Shown here in pieces: positions 1 through 8,517 of a stretch of DNA of 64,000 bases. Both the position numbers and the translations under genes were made by a program. The stretch is from Picosynechococcus sp. PCC 7002 (GTDB lineage: Bacteria; Cyanobacteriota; Cyanobacteriia; Cyanobacteriales; MRBY01): NCBI RefSeq assembly GCF_963860125.1, contig NZ_CAWLFA010000001.1, positions 2,046,001 to 2,110,000 of the forward strand, given 5' to 3'. The stretch's first letter is position 1. Each line of letters starts with the position of its first letter. The notes below the pieces were generated by a model. That model ran no database searches, was not told the DNA's origin, and was given only the letters and a program-made list of their open reading frames with translations.

Positions 1-1
1 G

Positions 2-1177
2 GTGTTGACGATGTTTTTCTTGACCACTTATCTTGTCCTCAATATTTCTGCCGGTATTGAAACTCTCCTCCAAAGTCCTTCCTTCCGACCGACCTTCCGG
101 GTGCACTGGGCGCTTTCTCTGTTGGGGGCTGTGGGCTGCCTTGGGGTGATGTTTTTAATCAATGCGATCGCCACGGTCGTTGCCGCTTTGATCGTGACGA
201 TCATTTACTTTTGGCTACAGCGGCGGGAACTCCAAGTCACCTGGGGAGATGTTCGGCGTGGCCTGTGGATGGCCCTGATTAGTAAAGCGATTTATCAAGT
301 GGCGGGAGCCGAAGATAGCAAAAACTGGCGGCCTCACCTCCTGGTGCTTTCTGGGGCACCCCGAAAACGTTGGTCTTTAATCGAACTAGCAGATGGTTTT
401 AGTCACAATCGGGCCTTGATGACGGTGGCCACAGTGCTCCCCGAAGGCTCCCGCGACCCTGGTCAACAGGTGAAAATGGAAACCACAATCCGCGATTACT
501 TGGCAAAACGGGGTGTAAAAGCCTTGGTACGTCTCAGTACCGCCGATGATCCCTTTGTTGGCGCCTTAAATTTAATTGAAACCTATGGCCTAGGCGATTT
601 AACCCCCAACACGGTTTTGCTGGGCAGTACAGAATCACCCGAACGATTTGCTGCCTACTGTCATCTTTTGCAGCAGGTTCACATTGCCCAACGCAATATT
701 ATTATCTTCCATGAAAATCCAGAGCGGGTTTTTGGTCGTAAAAAACGAATTGACATCTGGTGGGGCGGGGTTCAGAGCAATGGCGGCTTAATGTTGATGC
801 TGGCTTATTTGCTCCGTACCGATATCCGGTGGCGCAGTGCCCAGATTTACCTCAAGCTGGTGGTACAGGATGCCACAGCCGCCCAGGCCGCCCGTTTAAA
901 CCTGGAGTCCCTGATTAGTAGTGCCCGCATCAAAGCAGAACCAATGGTTATTATCGCTGGCGATCGCTCCTTTGAAGATATCCTGTACCAATCCTCTGCG
1001 AGTGCAGATCTTGTTTTCCTTGGCATGGCCCGCCCCCACGAGCCCGCCAATTTCCAGGATTATTACAAAAGCCTTTCCCAGCGGGCCCAGAACCTACCAA
1101 GCACCGTGTTTGTTCTCGCCGCCCCCGATTTTGCCTTTGCAGAAGTGGTGGGTGCGCCCCGAAAAGTGAGCACTTAA
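2..1177 (+). CDS. Cation-chloride cotransporter-like (SLC12/APC family) permease, C-terminal part
   Basis: The frame is open at the window edge, so this is the 3' part of a longer gene and the true start lies upstream. The first ~75 residues hold two hydrophobic segments. The remaining ~300 residues form a soluble tail with alternating hydrophobic strands (HLLVLSGAPRKR, NIIIFHENP, ADLVFLGMARP). This membrane-core plus large cytosolic C-domain layout is typical of bacterial relatives of Na-K-Cl cotransporters. In the family the tail is regulatory and resembles universal stress-type folds. The likely role is ion or amino acid transport across the plasma membrane; the substrate cannot be read from this fragment. 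The gene ends 136 bp before the next gene on the same strand, with no terminator seen. Confidence 0.7.
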   Translation: MLTMFFLTTYLVLNISAGIETLLQSPSFRPTFRVHWALSLLGAVGCLGVMFLINAIATVVAALIVTIIYFWLQRRELQVTWGDVRRGLWMALISKAIYQVAGAEDSKNWRPHLLVLSGAPRKRWSLIELADGFSHNRALMTVATVLPEGSRDPGQQVKMETTIRDYLAKRGVKALVRLSTADDPFVGALNLIETYGLGDLTPNTVLLGSTESPERFAAYCHLLQQVHIAQRNIIIFHENPERVFGRKKRIDIWWGGVQSNGGLMLMLAYLLRTDIRWRSAQIYLKLVVQDATAAQAARLNLESLISSARIKAEPMVIIAGDRSFEDILYQSSASADLVFLGMARPHEPANFQDYYKSLSQRAQNLPSTVFVLAAPDFAFAEVVGAPRKVST

Positions 1178-1313
1178 ATCTCTCAAAAACCAGTCGTCTC
1201 TCGTCTAGTCGCGTATTAACGACATATTCTCGAAAGAAAAATAGCTTTTGTGTGACATTCAAGCAACTTTGCCCTGACAATGGGAACAATTCTGACCAAT
1301 AGCAAAATTCAGT

Positions 1314-2435
1314 ATGTCTGAGCGGAAAATTACAATATCTTTTTCAACGCTGCTGTTGATTGTCGGGGCAGTGCTATTGCTATTTTTACTCTGGCAATTA
1401 CGTAGTTTACTGGTTGTGCTCATGATTGCCGTCGTCATTGCAGCGACCCTTGCACCAGTGATTACCATCGCTGAATCTTTCCGGGTGCCCCGTTGGCTGG
1501 CAGTGATCGGTGTGTACCTCGGCTTAATCTCAATTCTCACGGGGGTAGTTTTACTCATTGGCCCCACGGTAGTTGATCAAATTCAAAAGTTGATCCGGAA
1601 GCTACCCCTATATTTAGAAATTGTTGGGGTTTTGGTTCAATCCTGGGCCGTGCGCTTGGGCATGACAGAGCCACAAGTTTTAGAACAATTGAACCGTCTT
1701 TTTGATTTGCAAGCGTTGACAGCCTGGGCTTTTCGTTCTTCCCAAGAGCTGTTGATTCGTTCCTACGGCATTACGCGAGGGGTCATTGGGGGCATTTTAA
1801 GCTTGATTCTGGCGTTTATGCTCTCTGGTTATATGCTGTCTGGTTCTGACAAATTAATTAAAGGCTTTGTCAGTCTTTTTCCGGCTCCCTGGGATGAACA
1901 ACTTCTGGAACAGGTACAGCCCATGAGCGAGCGGATGGGAAGTTATATTCAGGGTCGGATTGTGGTTTCGGGGATTCTCGGCATTGTCATTACCATTGGC
2001 CTAAGGCTGCTGGGGATTTCAGAATTAGCCCTCGGTTTGGGGGTGATCGCGGCGGTGACAAATTTAATTCCGTTTTTTGGGCCTGTGCTAGGTGCTGTGC
2101 CGGCTTTGATTGTGGCGATCGCCCAGGGAGGATGGACATTTTTATCCGTCCTACTGCTTTTTACCTTGATCCAAAACCTCGAAACCTATGTATTAGATCC
2201 GTTATTAGTCGGTTCTTCGGTCAAAGTGAACCCGCTTTATCAGTTGCTGGCGGTTTTGGGAGGGGCCCAGGTGCTGGGAATTTTAGGCGCGGTGATTGTG
2301 CCACCCTGGGTTGCGGGAGCCGCTGTACTGCTCGATAATCTTTACCTCAAAACAAAACCATTACCCGTGTCCCTCACTTTAACGGCGACTCCATCCCTGG
2401 CCGACAGCCATAAATCTGAGAAAAATCAAGTCTAG
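1314..2435 (+). CDS. AI-2E family transporter (PerM/YdiK-type membrane protein)
   Basis: The 373-residue protein has two hydrophobic N-terminal helices (residues ~8-45), a third around 65-85, an amphipathic middle region, and a cluster of C-terminal helices with glycine/proline-rich turns (AVTNLIPFFGPVLGAVPALIVA, about 245-270). This is the typical layout of the AI-2E/PerM family of about 350-380 residues with about eight membrane spans. The family was named for autoinducer-2 export in E. coli, but members also act as Na+/H+ antiporters or have unknown substrates, so the substrate is open. It sits alone on the plus strand between the cotransporter fragment and HU. The ATG at 1314 gives the family's usual length. 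Confidence 0.8.
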   Translation: MSERKITISFSTLLLIVGAVLLLFLLWQLRSLLVVLMIAVVIAATLAPVITIAESFRVPRWLAVIGVYLGLISILTGVVLLIGPTVVDQIQKLIRKLPLYLEIVGVLVQSWAVRLGMTEPQVLEQLNRLFDLQALTAWAFRSSQELLIRSYGITRGVIGGILSLILAFMLSGYMLSGSDKLIKGFVSLFPAPWDEQLLEQVQPMSERMGSYIQGRIVVSGILGIVITIGLRLLGISELALGLGVIAAVTNLIPFFGPVLGAVPALIVAIAQGGWTFLSVLLLFTLIQNLETYVLDPLLVGSSVKVNPLYQLLAVLGGAQVLGILGAVIVPPWVAGAAVLLDNLYLKTKPLPVSLTLTATPSLADSHKSEKNQV

Positions 2436-2701
2436 GTAGCAATTATTTTGGCGTTCTCTGACAAATTTGCTCTCCCTTGTTCTGTTTTTAAAGTTTTGAA
2501 ACGGAAAAATTGTTGAAATCTATGTAAATTAATGCTTTCAGCGATCCATATTGAGCAAAGAACGCTTAGAATAATGCAGGAAAACCTTGCAACAAGATAA
2601 GTTTGACCCGCAACAGTGCAAAATATCTCTTCTGGGATTCTTGTTTTGCCTGGTTTTTTTACCTATACTTCTCACAATATCTAAAATTCAGGAGATTTTT
2701 A

Positions 2702-2980
2702 ATGAATAAAGGCGAATTAGTCGATTTAGTCGCTGAGAAAGCTGGTATCAGCAAAAAGCAGGCAGATTCTGTGATTAGTGCCACCGTAGAGGCAATCATG
2801 GAAACCGTTGCCAATGGTGACAAAGTAACCCTCGTCGGTTTTGGCTCCTTTGAACCCCGCCACCGCAAAGCGAGAGAAGGTCGCAACCCTAAGACCAACG
2901 AAAAAATGCAAATTCCAGCAACCACAGTGCCCGCATTTTCTGCTGGTAAACAGTTTAAGGAAATGGTTGCCCCTAAATAG
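2702..2980 (+). CDS. hup: DNA-binding protein HU
   Basis: The 92-residue protein matches the HU/IHF family from end to end. It starts MNKGELVDLVAEKAGISKKQ, has the strand GDKVTLVGFGSFEPRHRKAREGRNP, and ends AGKQFKEMVAPK. HU is a histone-like homodimer that bends and compacts DNA. The ATG at 2702 is preceded by a clear AGGAG at good spacing. An in-frame upstream extension exists but has no family similarity and is read here as leader. The 266 bp upstream are AT-rich and presumably hold the promoter. A weak hairpin followed by a T-run lies about 50-80 bp downstream but is not convincing. Confidence 0.95.
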   Translation: MNKGELVDLVAEKAGISKKQADSVISATVEAIMETVANGDKVTLVGFGSFEPRHRKAREGRNPKTNEKMQIPATTVPAFSAGKQFKEMVAPK

Positions 2981-3088
2981 AAGTTGGCTTTGGTCGGACA
3001 AACTAAAAATGTGTACGGAGGCTTAGATGGTCACAACGTTGACTCTCTGGGCTTTTTTATTTTTTGACTGTTCAGTATTATCGCGTTG

Positions 3089-4204
3089 TTAAGCCGCCAA
3101 TAAACGCTTGAGGGTTGTGGCCACTTGTTCTTGTTCTGGGATGCTGAGGTCGGGGAACATAGGCAAAGACAGCACCTGGTGAGAACATTGCTCAGCAATG
3201 GGAAATGCTCCGGATTGGTAGCCAAAGGTTGCAAACACGGGCTGGAGATGTAGGGGTTTGGGATAGTACACCATCGCAATGATGCCCTCGGCTTGTAGCT
3301 GGCTACGGAGGGTATCGCGATCGCCGGCTTGAACGAGGATCGTGTATTGGTTCCAGACATGGGTACCGCCAGGGGTTGCTTGGGGGAGTTGAATGCCTTC
3401 GATCCCAGCCAGCAATTCATGGTAACGGTGGGCGATCGCCTGACGTTGTTGATTCCAAAGGTCGAGGTGACGCAATTTAACGGCGAGAATTGTGGCTTGC
3501 ACTGCATCTAACCGACTATTTACCCCCAGCACTTCATGTTGATAGCGAACTTTAGAACCATGCTCCCGGAGCATTTTGATCTGTTCGTGGAGGGTGGGAT
3601 TGTTGGTCGTCACAGCACCACCATCGCCACAACCGCCTAAATTTTTCGTCGGAAAAAAGCTAAAACAGCCAGCATCTCCCCAGGCTCCCACTTGGCGATC
3701 GCCCCATTTTGCTCCCGTGGCCTGGGCACAATCTTCAACGATAAACAGGTCATGTTTTTGGGCAATTTCCCCAAGACGGGTCATATCCACAGGCTGTCCA
3801 AAGAGATGGACGGGAATCACGGCCTTGGTACGGGGAGTAATGGCCGCTTCTAGTTGATCGAGGTCGAGGTTGAAGGTTGCAGCGGTAATATCAACAAAGA
3901 CAGGGGTTGCGCCACACATGGCAATGGCTTCAGCGGTGGCGATAAAAGTAAAAGTAGAGGTGATCACTTCATCGCCAACGCCAATCCCAAGGGCTTTTAG
4001 GGCCAGATAAAGGGCATCGGTGCCGGAGTTGCAGCCGATGGCAGAGTCAACCTGGTGATAAGCGGCAAAATGTTTTTCGAATTCGCTTACTGCTGTCCCC
4101 CCGATATAGCGACCGGAACTGAGCACTTCCAAGACGGCGGCATTGGTTTCATCGGCAATGGTTGCATACTGGCGCCCTAGATCAACAGGAGGAATTTGGC
4201 TCAT
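3089..4204 (-). CDS. DegT/DnrJ/EryC1/StrS-family sugar aminotransferase
   Basis: The 371-residue protein is a fold-type I PLP aminotransferase. The PLP lysine lies in SFFPTKNLG (K187), the cofactor aspartate in VEDCAQATGA (about D158), and the substrate loop GRYIGGTAVSEFE at 31-43 is typical of the family. Members transfer an amino group, usually from glutamate, to a keto position of a nucleotide-activated sugar for polysaccharide or glycan synthesis. No nucleotide-sugar gene adjoins it, so the substrate is open. It is transcribed divergently from the FetB-like permease across about 85 bp. Confidence 0.88.
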   Translation of the reverse strand: MSQIPPVDLGRQYATIADETNAAVLEVLSSGRYIGGTAVSEFEKHFAAYHQVDSAIGCNSGTDALYLALKALGIGVGDEVITSTFTFIATAEAIAMCGATPVFVDITAATFNLDLDQLEAAITPRTKAVIPVHLFGQPVDMTRLGEIAQKHDLFIVEDCAQATGAKWGDRQVGAWGDAGCFSFFPTKNLGGCGDGGAVTTNNPTLHEQIKMLREHGSKVRYQHEVLGVNSRLDAVQATILAVKLRHLDLWNQQRQAIAHRYHELLAGIEGIQLPQATPGGTHVWNQYTILVQAGDRDTLRSQLQAEGIIAMVYYPKPLHLQPVFATFGYQSGAFPIAEQCSHQVLSLPMFPDLSIPEQEQVATTLKRLLAA

Positions 4205-4289
4205 GGGTGACGGTGATTTTTTGGGTAGGAATTCGCATAAAAGCGTAAATATAAATGTTATAGGTTATGGGAGTGAAAAAAAAAAGCGC

Positions 4290-5060
4290 ATGGGTGAATT
4301 TATTGCCTTAGATCCGGGAGATTTGGGCTGGGCGTTGGGACTAATTGCCTTGGCGATCGCCCTGGCCCGGTGGCAAAAGTTGGGGCTAGAGGGGCAGCTT
4401 TTACTCGCAACGGGACGGACAATTTTGCAATTGTTGGTGGTGGGCTATGCCCTGGAAATGGTCTTTGCCTTGGCGCACCCATTGGCGGTGTTAGGGATTG
4501 TTTTGGTGATGTTAACCATTGCGGCGATCGCCGCGAAAAATCGGATTAACGATCGGGTTGAATTGCCATTGATCTGGGGATCAATTTTTATCAGTTTCAG
4601 TGTGCCGTTGGCGTATACCCTATTGGTAATTGTGCAGCCGGAGACTTGGTATGACCCCCAATATTTGATTCCGTTGGCAGGGATGGTCTTGGGGAACGCG
4701 ATGAATAGTGCTTCCTTGGCGGGAGAACGGCTCAGCAGTCGGATTAAAACCAGTCGTTTGGAAATCGAAACCCAGCTTTGTCTCGGCGCAACCCCCAAAC
4801 AGGCGATCGCCAGCTACCGTACCGAAGCGATCCGCGCCAGCCTAATCCCGACGATCAATTCTATGATGGTAGTAGGTTTAGTGAGTTTGCCGGGGATGTT
4901 TACGGGGCAAGTCTTATCGGGCATTGATCCGCTTAATGCTGCCTCCTATCAAATTTTGATTCTCTTTTTGATTGTGACCATTAACCTCATCTGTACTTCC
5001 CTGGTGACTGAGGGCCTTTATCGACAATTTTTTAACCCCACTGCCCAGCTCACCCTCTAA
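4290..5060 (+). CDS. fetB: FetB/UPF0014-family ABC transporter permease
   Basis: The 256-residue hydrophobic protein has about six or seven membrane helices. It carries the signature stretches AGMVLGNAMNSASLAGERL and LVSLPGMFTGQVLSGIDPL, which are characteristic of the UPF0014/FetB family. In E. coli FetB (about 259 residues) partners the ATPase FetA in iron export and oxidative-stress tolerance. No FetA-like ATPase adjoins here, so the partner must be elsewhere or the role differs. The ATG at 4290 gives the family length and a sensible N-terminus. The longer open frame upstream overlaps the divergent aminotransferase and is unlikely to be coding. Confidence 0.82.
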   Translation: MGEFIALDPGDLGWALGLIALAIALARWQKLGLEGQLLLATGRTILQLLVVGYALEMVFALAHPLAVLGIVLVMLTIAAIAAKNRINDRVELPLIWGSIFISFSVPLAYTLLVIVQPETWYDPQYLIPLAGMVLGNAMNSASLAGERLSSRIKTSRLEIETQLCLGATPKQAIASYRTEAIRASLIPTINSMMVVGLVSLPGMFTGQVLSGIDPLNAASYQILILFLIVTINLICTSLVTEGLYRQFFNPTAQLTL

Positions 5061-5135
5061 GTTTTGCTCCTCGCCAATCCTTGCTAGACTGAGTTTCCAC
5101 ATTTGTTGCGATCTATCTCTCACGGAAAAACGACC

Positions 5136-6101
5136 ATGTTTGCTGCTGCCGCTGCCCGTCCGACAACGCCTGCCATTCCCCAAGACCTCTTTGGGGCGAT
5201 CGCCGATCTCAAACAAGACCTCAACGCCATCATTCTCGCCCACTACTACCAAGAAAACGATATCCAAGACATTGCCGACTACATTGGTGATTCCCTGGGA
5301 TTAGCCCGCCAAGCCGCCCAAACCGATGCCGAAGTGATTGTCTTCGCTGGGGTACATTTCATGGCAGAAACCGCAAAAATCCTTAACCCCAATAAACTTG
5401 TGCTCCTGCCCGATCTCGATGCCGGTTGTTCCCTCGCCGACAGTTGTCCCCCCGCCGAATTTGCCCAATTTAAAGCCAAGCACCCAGACCACATCGTCAT
5501 CTCCTATATCAACTGCACCGCCGAGATCAAAGCGATGAGCGACATCATCTGCACCAGCTCCAATGCCGTCAAAATCGTCAACCAAATTCCCGCCGACCAA
5601 CCGATCATTTTTGCCCCCGATAAAAACCTCGGTCGTTACGTGAGTGAACAAACCGGACGGGATCTCCTCCTCTGGCAGGGTAGTTGCATCGTCCACGAGA
5701 CTTTTTCTGAAAAACGTATCATCGAACTCAAACTTGAACATCCCGATGCGGAGGTGCTCGCTCACCCTGAATGCGAAACCCCTGTGTTAAACCATGCTGA
5801 CTTTATCGGCTCCACGACCGCCCTACTAAAGCGCTCCCAAGAGAGTGCCAGCCAGACTTTCATTGTCGCCACCGAACCGGGCATCATCCATCAAATGGAA
5901 AAAGCCAGCCCCGGTAAAACTTTTATTCCGGCTCCTTCCACCAGTAACTGTGCCTGCAATGAATGCCCCCATATGCGCCTCAACACCCTAGAAAAACTCT
6001 ATTTGGCCATGAAACATAAAGCGCCGGAAATCACTCTTAGCCCCGACATTGCGACGGCTGCCTTGAAACCGATTCAGAAAATGCTAGAGATGAGTGTCTA
6101 G
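5136..6101 (+). CDS. nadA: Quinolinate synthase NadA
   Basis: The 321-residue protein condenses iminoaspartate with dihydroxyacetone phosphate to quinolinate, an early step of de novo NAD synthesis. It has the expected three-fold repeat features: AIILAHYYQ near the N-terminus, HFMAETAKIL and DLDAGCSLADSCP. Candidate 4Fe-4S ligands are C127 (INCTAE), C184 (QGSCIVHE) and a cysteine of the NCACNECPHM cluster. Length fits the family. ATG at 5136 is preferred over an in-frame TTG 33 bp upstream because the family begins near this residue. The gene stands alone; nadB and nadC are not nearby. Confidence 0.95.
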   Translation: MFAAAAARPTTPAIPQDLFGAIADLKQDLNAIILAHYYQENDIQDIADYIGDSLGLARQAAQTDAEVIVFAGVHFMAETAKILNPNKLVLLPDLDAGCSLADSCPPAEFAQFKAKHPDHIVISYINCTAEIKAMSDIICTSSNAVKIVNQIPADQPIIFAPDKNLGRYVSEQTGRDLLLWQGSCIVHETFSEKRIIELKLEHPDAEVLAHPECETPVLNHADFIGSTTALLKRSQESASQTFIVATEPGIIHQMEKASPGKTFIPAPSTSNCACNECPHMRLNTLEKLYLAMKHKAPEITLSPDIATAALKPIQKMLEMSV

Positions 6102-6359
6102 AACAAAGGCGTTAGTCGCGGCAAAATAGACGGTAGCAAATTGACAAAAATCCTTTAGAGTAAATTACATTCCCTATCTGGGAAGTAAAACATTTGTAAA
6201 TCTGTGTAAGTCAAGCAAAAAGATTGCCCATTCCCTTGCTATAAATTGGAATGATAGTAATGGGATGTACTTTCTTAGAGAATCGTGGTTTTTCCCCGAT
6301 TTTTACGCAAAGATAGTGAAGTGATTGGCCCCCTTGTCCCGGAATTTTCCAAGAAACCT

Positions 6360-6914
6360 ATGAGTATTGATCAAATTGTTGAACAAGCCCTAAAAGACGG
6401 CTATCTCACCCCGAGCATGGAAGCGGAAGTTGGACGCATTTGCGATATGTCCTCTGAGCTTTCCATTGAGGAATATATGGCGCTAGATCGCCTCATGGGG
6501 GCTTTGCTCACGGGGGAAGTGATTGCTGTCCCCCGGAAACAATTCATCAATGTCATGGAGGAGCTAGTCATTAGCCGCTCCATTGCCCGGGTCGCTGAGA
6601 TCGAGGCGAGTAGCACCCAAAGTTTGGATGTGGGGGATATTGCGGCCTATGCCCTAAACCGTTTGCCGCCGCTCTACGCAACGACGGAAGAGAGAGCGAA
6701 TTATCAGCGTCAAAAGGCCCGTGAGGAATTGCAGGGTTTAATTAATGAACAGGTGGATGCAGCCCTGTCTCGCTATCTAGACCGACCGGACTTTTTCCCT
6801 GAGCGCCAGGCGATCACCTCTCCGAACCAAGACAAGAGCATGTTAGCCCAGGTCAGTAAGCTCCTGGAAGGCTATGCACCGGGCTTTGAACAGGAAGAGA
6901 ATGTGTTTTCCTAG
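6360..6914 (+). CDS. ComFB/CdgR-family protein, likely cyclic-di-GMP receptor
   Basis: The protein has 184 residues from ATG 6360, or 209 if the in-frame GTG at 6285 is used. The C-terminal half carries the ComFB core: FINVMEELV, then DIAAYALNRLPPLYATTEE and a basic helix. The N-terminal half (IVEQALKDGYLTP, EEYMALDRLMGALLTGEV) is a conserved cyanobacterial extension. Family knowledge: cyanobacterial ComFB-like proteins (CdgR in Anabaena, Slr1970 in Synechocystis) bind cyclic di-GMP and have been tied to cell size or natural competence. The later start is favoured because the extended N-terminus has no family similarity. It precedes sigG by about 100 bp on the same strand but is probably separately regulated. 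Confidence 0.78.
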   Translation: MSIDQIVEQALKDGYLTPSMEAEVGRICDMSSELSIEEYMALDRLMGALLTGEVIAVPRKQFINVMEELVISRSIARVAEIEASSTQSLDVGDIAAYALNRLPPLYATTEERANYQRQKAREELQGLINEQVDAALSRYLDRPDFFPERQAITSPNQDKSMLAQVSKLLEGYAPGFEQEENVFS

Positions 6915-6916
6915 GA

Positions 6917-6946
6917 CTAGGGGCTGACACTTAGAGCTAGGGGCTG
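6917..6946 (+). repeat. Exact tandem 10-bp repeat, 20-bp period, upstream of sigG
   Basis: The 10-mer CTAGGGGCTG occurs at 6917-6926 and again at 6937-6946, exactly 20 bp apart, about two helical turns. A shorter CTAGG lies just before at 6911. The second copy runs into the GGAAC of the proposed sigG promoter. Two same-face sites next to a -35 element suggest an activator or repressor site, but this is inference from spacing only. Confidence 0.5.
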
Positions 6947-6975
6947 GAACTTTTTTCTGGGCCGTAGGGTCTTTA
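6946..6975 (+). promoter_or_regulatory. Candidate ECF-type (SigG autoregulated) promoter
   Basis: GGAACTT at 6946-6952 matches the -35 consensus used by RpoE-like ECF sigma factors. After a 16-17 nt spacer comes GTCTTTA at 6969-6975, resembling the TC-containing -10. This would start transcription near 6980 and leave a leader of about 35 nt before the sigG ATG at 7015. ECF factors commonly drive their own operon, so autoregulation is a reasonable inference; no start-site data are available here. Confidence 0.45.
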
Positions 6976-7014
6976 CAAGAAGAAGTCCCGTTATGAGTTC
7001 TTTGTGAAGAGAGC

Positions 7015-7671
7015 ATGAACCGATCCCTTTCTATCCCCATTCCTTCCCAGCAGGGAGTCGTTCCCAAAAGTGGTGTGTCTCCGGAAAAACTCTCTAACTA
7101 TGATCTAATTCTCCGTTGCCAGGCGGGTAGTAAGCCTGAGCGGGCTGCTTTCGTGGAATTATTAAAACGTTACCAGTCCCATGTGGATCGACTCCTCTAC
7201 CACCTCGCTCCGGATTGGCAGGATCGGTCCGATTTATCCCAGGAAGTTTGGATTCGGGTTTATCGCAATCTTCAGCGTTTGAATGATCCCCAAAAATTTA
7301 AGGGTTGGCTGAGTCGAATTATTACAAACCTCTTCTATGATGAGCTACGCAAACGTAAACGGGTTCGTCGTCCCCTCTCGTTGGACAATCCGTTTCAGAC
7401 CCAGGATGGAGAAGTGGCTTGGGACGTAGCCTCTGATGATCCCAGCCCCGATGATGATCTGGCAACCCAGGAATTTTACGAACATTTACGGGAGGCGATC
7501 GCTGAACTACCAGAAGTCTTTCGCACAACAATCGTGCTGCGGGAAATTGAAGGGCTCGCCTACGAAGAAATTGCGGAAATCACCGGGGTTTCTCTCGGCA
7601 CCGTCAAGTCAAGGATCGCCCGGGCCCGGGCCAAGTTACAGGAAATGCTCCAGCCCTATTTGGCGGACTAG
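7015..7671 (+). CDS. sigG: ECF (group 3) RNA polymerase sigma factor SigG
   Basis: The 218-residue protein holds sigma region 2 (residues ~45-110: LLYHLAPDWQDRSDLSQEVWIRVYRNL, FKGWLSRIITNLFYDELRKRKR). Its C-terminal region 4 helix-turn-helix (about 160-210) includes YEEIAEITGVSLGTVKSRIARAR. Regions 1 and 3 are missing, as in ECF sigma factors. Cyanobacterial SigG is the RpoE-like member, usually followed by its anti-sigma gene, and that is the arrangement here with 3 bp between the genes. ATG 7015 follows AGAGAG. It probably responds to envelope or membrane stress through the membrane-anchored partner downstream. A GGAAC-type promoter upstream suggests autoregulation. Confidence 0.88.
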   Translation: MNRSLSIPIPSQQGVVPKSGVSPEKLSNYDLILRCQAGSKPERAAFVELLKRYQSHVDRLLYHLAPDWQDRSDLSQEVWIRVYRNLQRLNDPQKFKGWLSRIITNLFYDELRKRKRVRRPLSLDNPFQTQDGEVAWDVASDDPSPDDDLATQEFYEHLREAIAELPEVFRTTIVLREIEGLAYEEIAEITGVSLGTVKSRIARARAKLQEMLQPYLAD

Positions 7672-7674
7672 ATA

Positions 7675-8250
7675 ATGAATGAAAGCTTTTCTCAGCGGCA
7701 AACCGATGGCGATCGCCGAAGAGGGGGTGACCTAGAAATGAAAAAAAACCACACTTCTCACCAACACCACACCGATTCTGAAACTCCTATGGGCCACAAT
7801 TTTGAGCAGTTCCAGCGCCTGAGCGCCTATTTTGATGGGGAGGCCACCCCAGCAGAACGCAAGGAAATTCAGCACCTCCTGGATACTGACCCCCAGGTCA
7901 AACAGCAATATCAACAGCTACGGCAACTCAAACAAGCGCTACAGTTGCTGCCCATTCCCACCAGCATTTCGGCCCAATATCTCGGTCAACGGGTATTGGC
8001 GCGGTTGCGTCGTTCCCAGTTACGCACCCTTTCCCTCTGGGGCAGTGGGGCGATCGCCGCTCTCTTTGTGGCTGGGGTTATGGGTCAGATGCCGCGCCTT
8101 AACTTTGATCGCTTTGCTAAAAATGACCCCGATCAGCAACCCACCGCTGCCCTAGTCGAAACCTCTCCCCAGGGAGAAGAAGCCCTTGTGGTCGCTCTAA
8201 ATCGCCCGGTTTTACAAATTCCCAAACTGGCCACCACAGAGTCGCCCTAA
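7675..8250 (+). CDS. Membrane-anchored anti-sigma factor of SigG
   Basis: The 191-residue protein directly follows sigG. Residues ~40-75 carry the anti-sigma helix pattern FQRLSAYFDGEATPAERKE as found in ZAS/RseA-type domains, followed by a long amphipathic helix. One transmembrane helix lies near residues 119-140 (LSLWGSGAIAALFVAGVMG), leaving a short outer C-terminal part. The HxxxCxxC zinc site of many such proteins is absent; there are no cysteines in the domain. The likely role is to hold SigG at the membrane until a signal releases it. The start is uncertain: ATG 7675 is coupled to the sigG stop, while ATG 7738 has a stronger GAGGGGG ribosome site and would remove 21 residues. Confidence 0.75.
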   Translation: MNESFSQRQTDGDRRRGGDLEMKKNHTSHQHHTDSETPMGHNFEQFQRLSAYFDGEATPAERKEIQHLLDTDPQVKQQYQQLRQLKQALQLLPIPTSISAQYLGQRVLARLRRSQLRTLSLWGSGAIAALFVAGVMGQMPRLNFDRFAKNDPDQQPTAALVETSPQGEEALVVALNRPVLQIPKLATTESP

Positions 8251-8283
8251 TGTTTCGGCTGATGTTAAGTTTTGCCCACATCG

Positions 8284-8318
8284 TCCATGGTGAGCTGTCT
8301 CGCCGTGGATTTTTGTTT
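8284..8318 (+). terminator. Intrinsic terminator after the sigG/anti-sigma operon
   Basis: An 11-bp stem pairs TCCATGGTGAG (8284-8294) with CTCGCCGTGGA (8299-8309, two G-U pairs) around a CTGT loop, followed directly by TTTTTGTTT. This ends the sigG operon before ndhD2. Confidence 0.8.
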
Positions 8319-8517
8319 GGGGGGAATTTCGATGTAAAAAAAGCATTATTTTTTTTCTTTTTTCCATCACAAAACCAGGATTCTGTCTTCTGATAGACAG
8401 ACAACACAAAAAATAAACATGACCATAAGAAGTTTTTACTTTAACCCCTTGGCAGGTTGTAACAAAAATTCATATAATCGGAGGCGAACGCAATAATAAG
8501 TATTTTTTCCTAGTCCT

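Noticed and set aside
2603..2701. N-terminal extension of HU
   Set aside because: ATG 2702 has AGGAG and begins the family; the extension is hydrophobic and unrelated.
3005..3060. Possible hairpin and T-run after the HU gene
   Set aside because: Stem is only four pairs and separated from the T-run by several bases.
4143..4289. Upstream extension of the FetB-like gene
   Set aside because: Overlaps the divergent aminotransferase start; ATG 4290 gives family length.
8117..8409. Minus-strand open frames across the sigG operon terminator
   Set aside because: Span an intrinsic terminator and lack a ribosome site.
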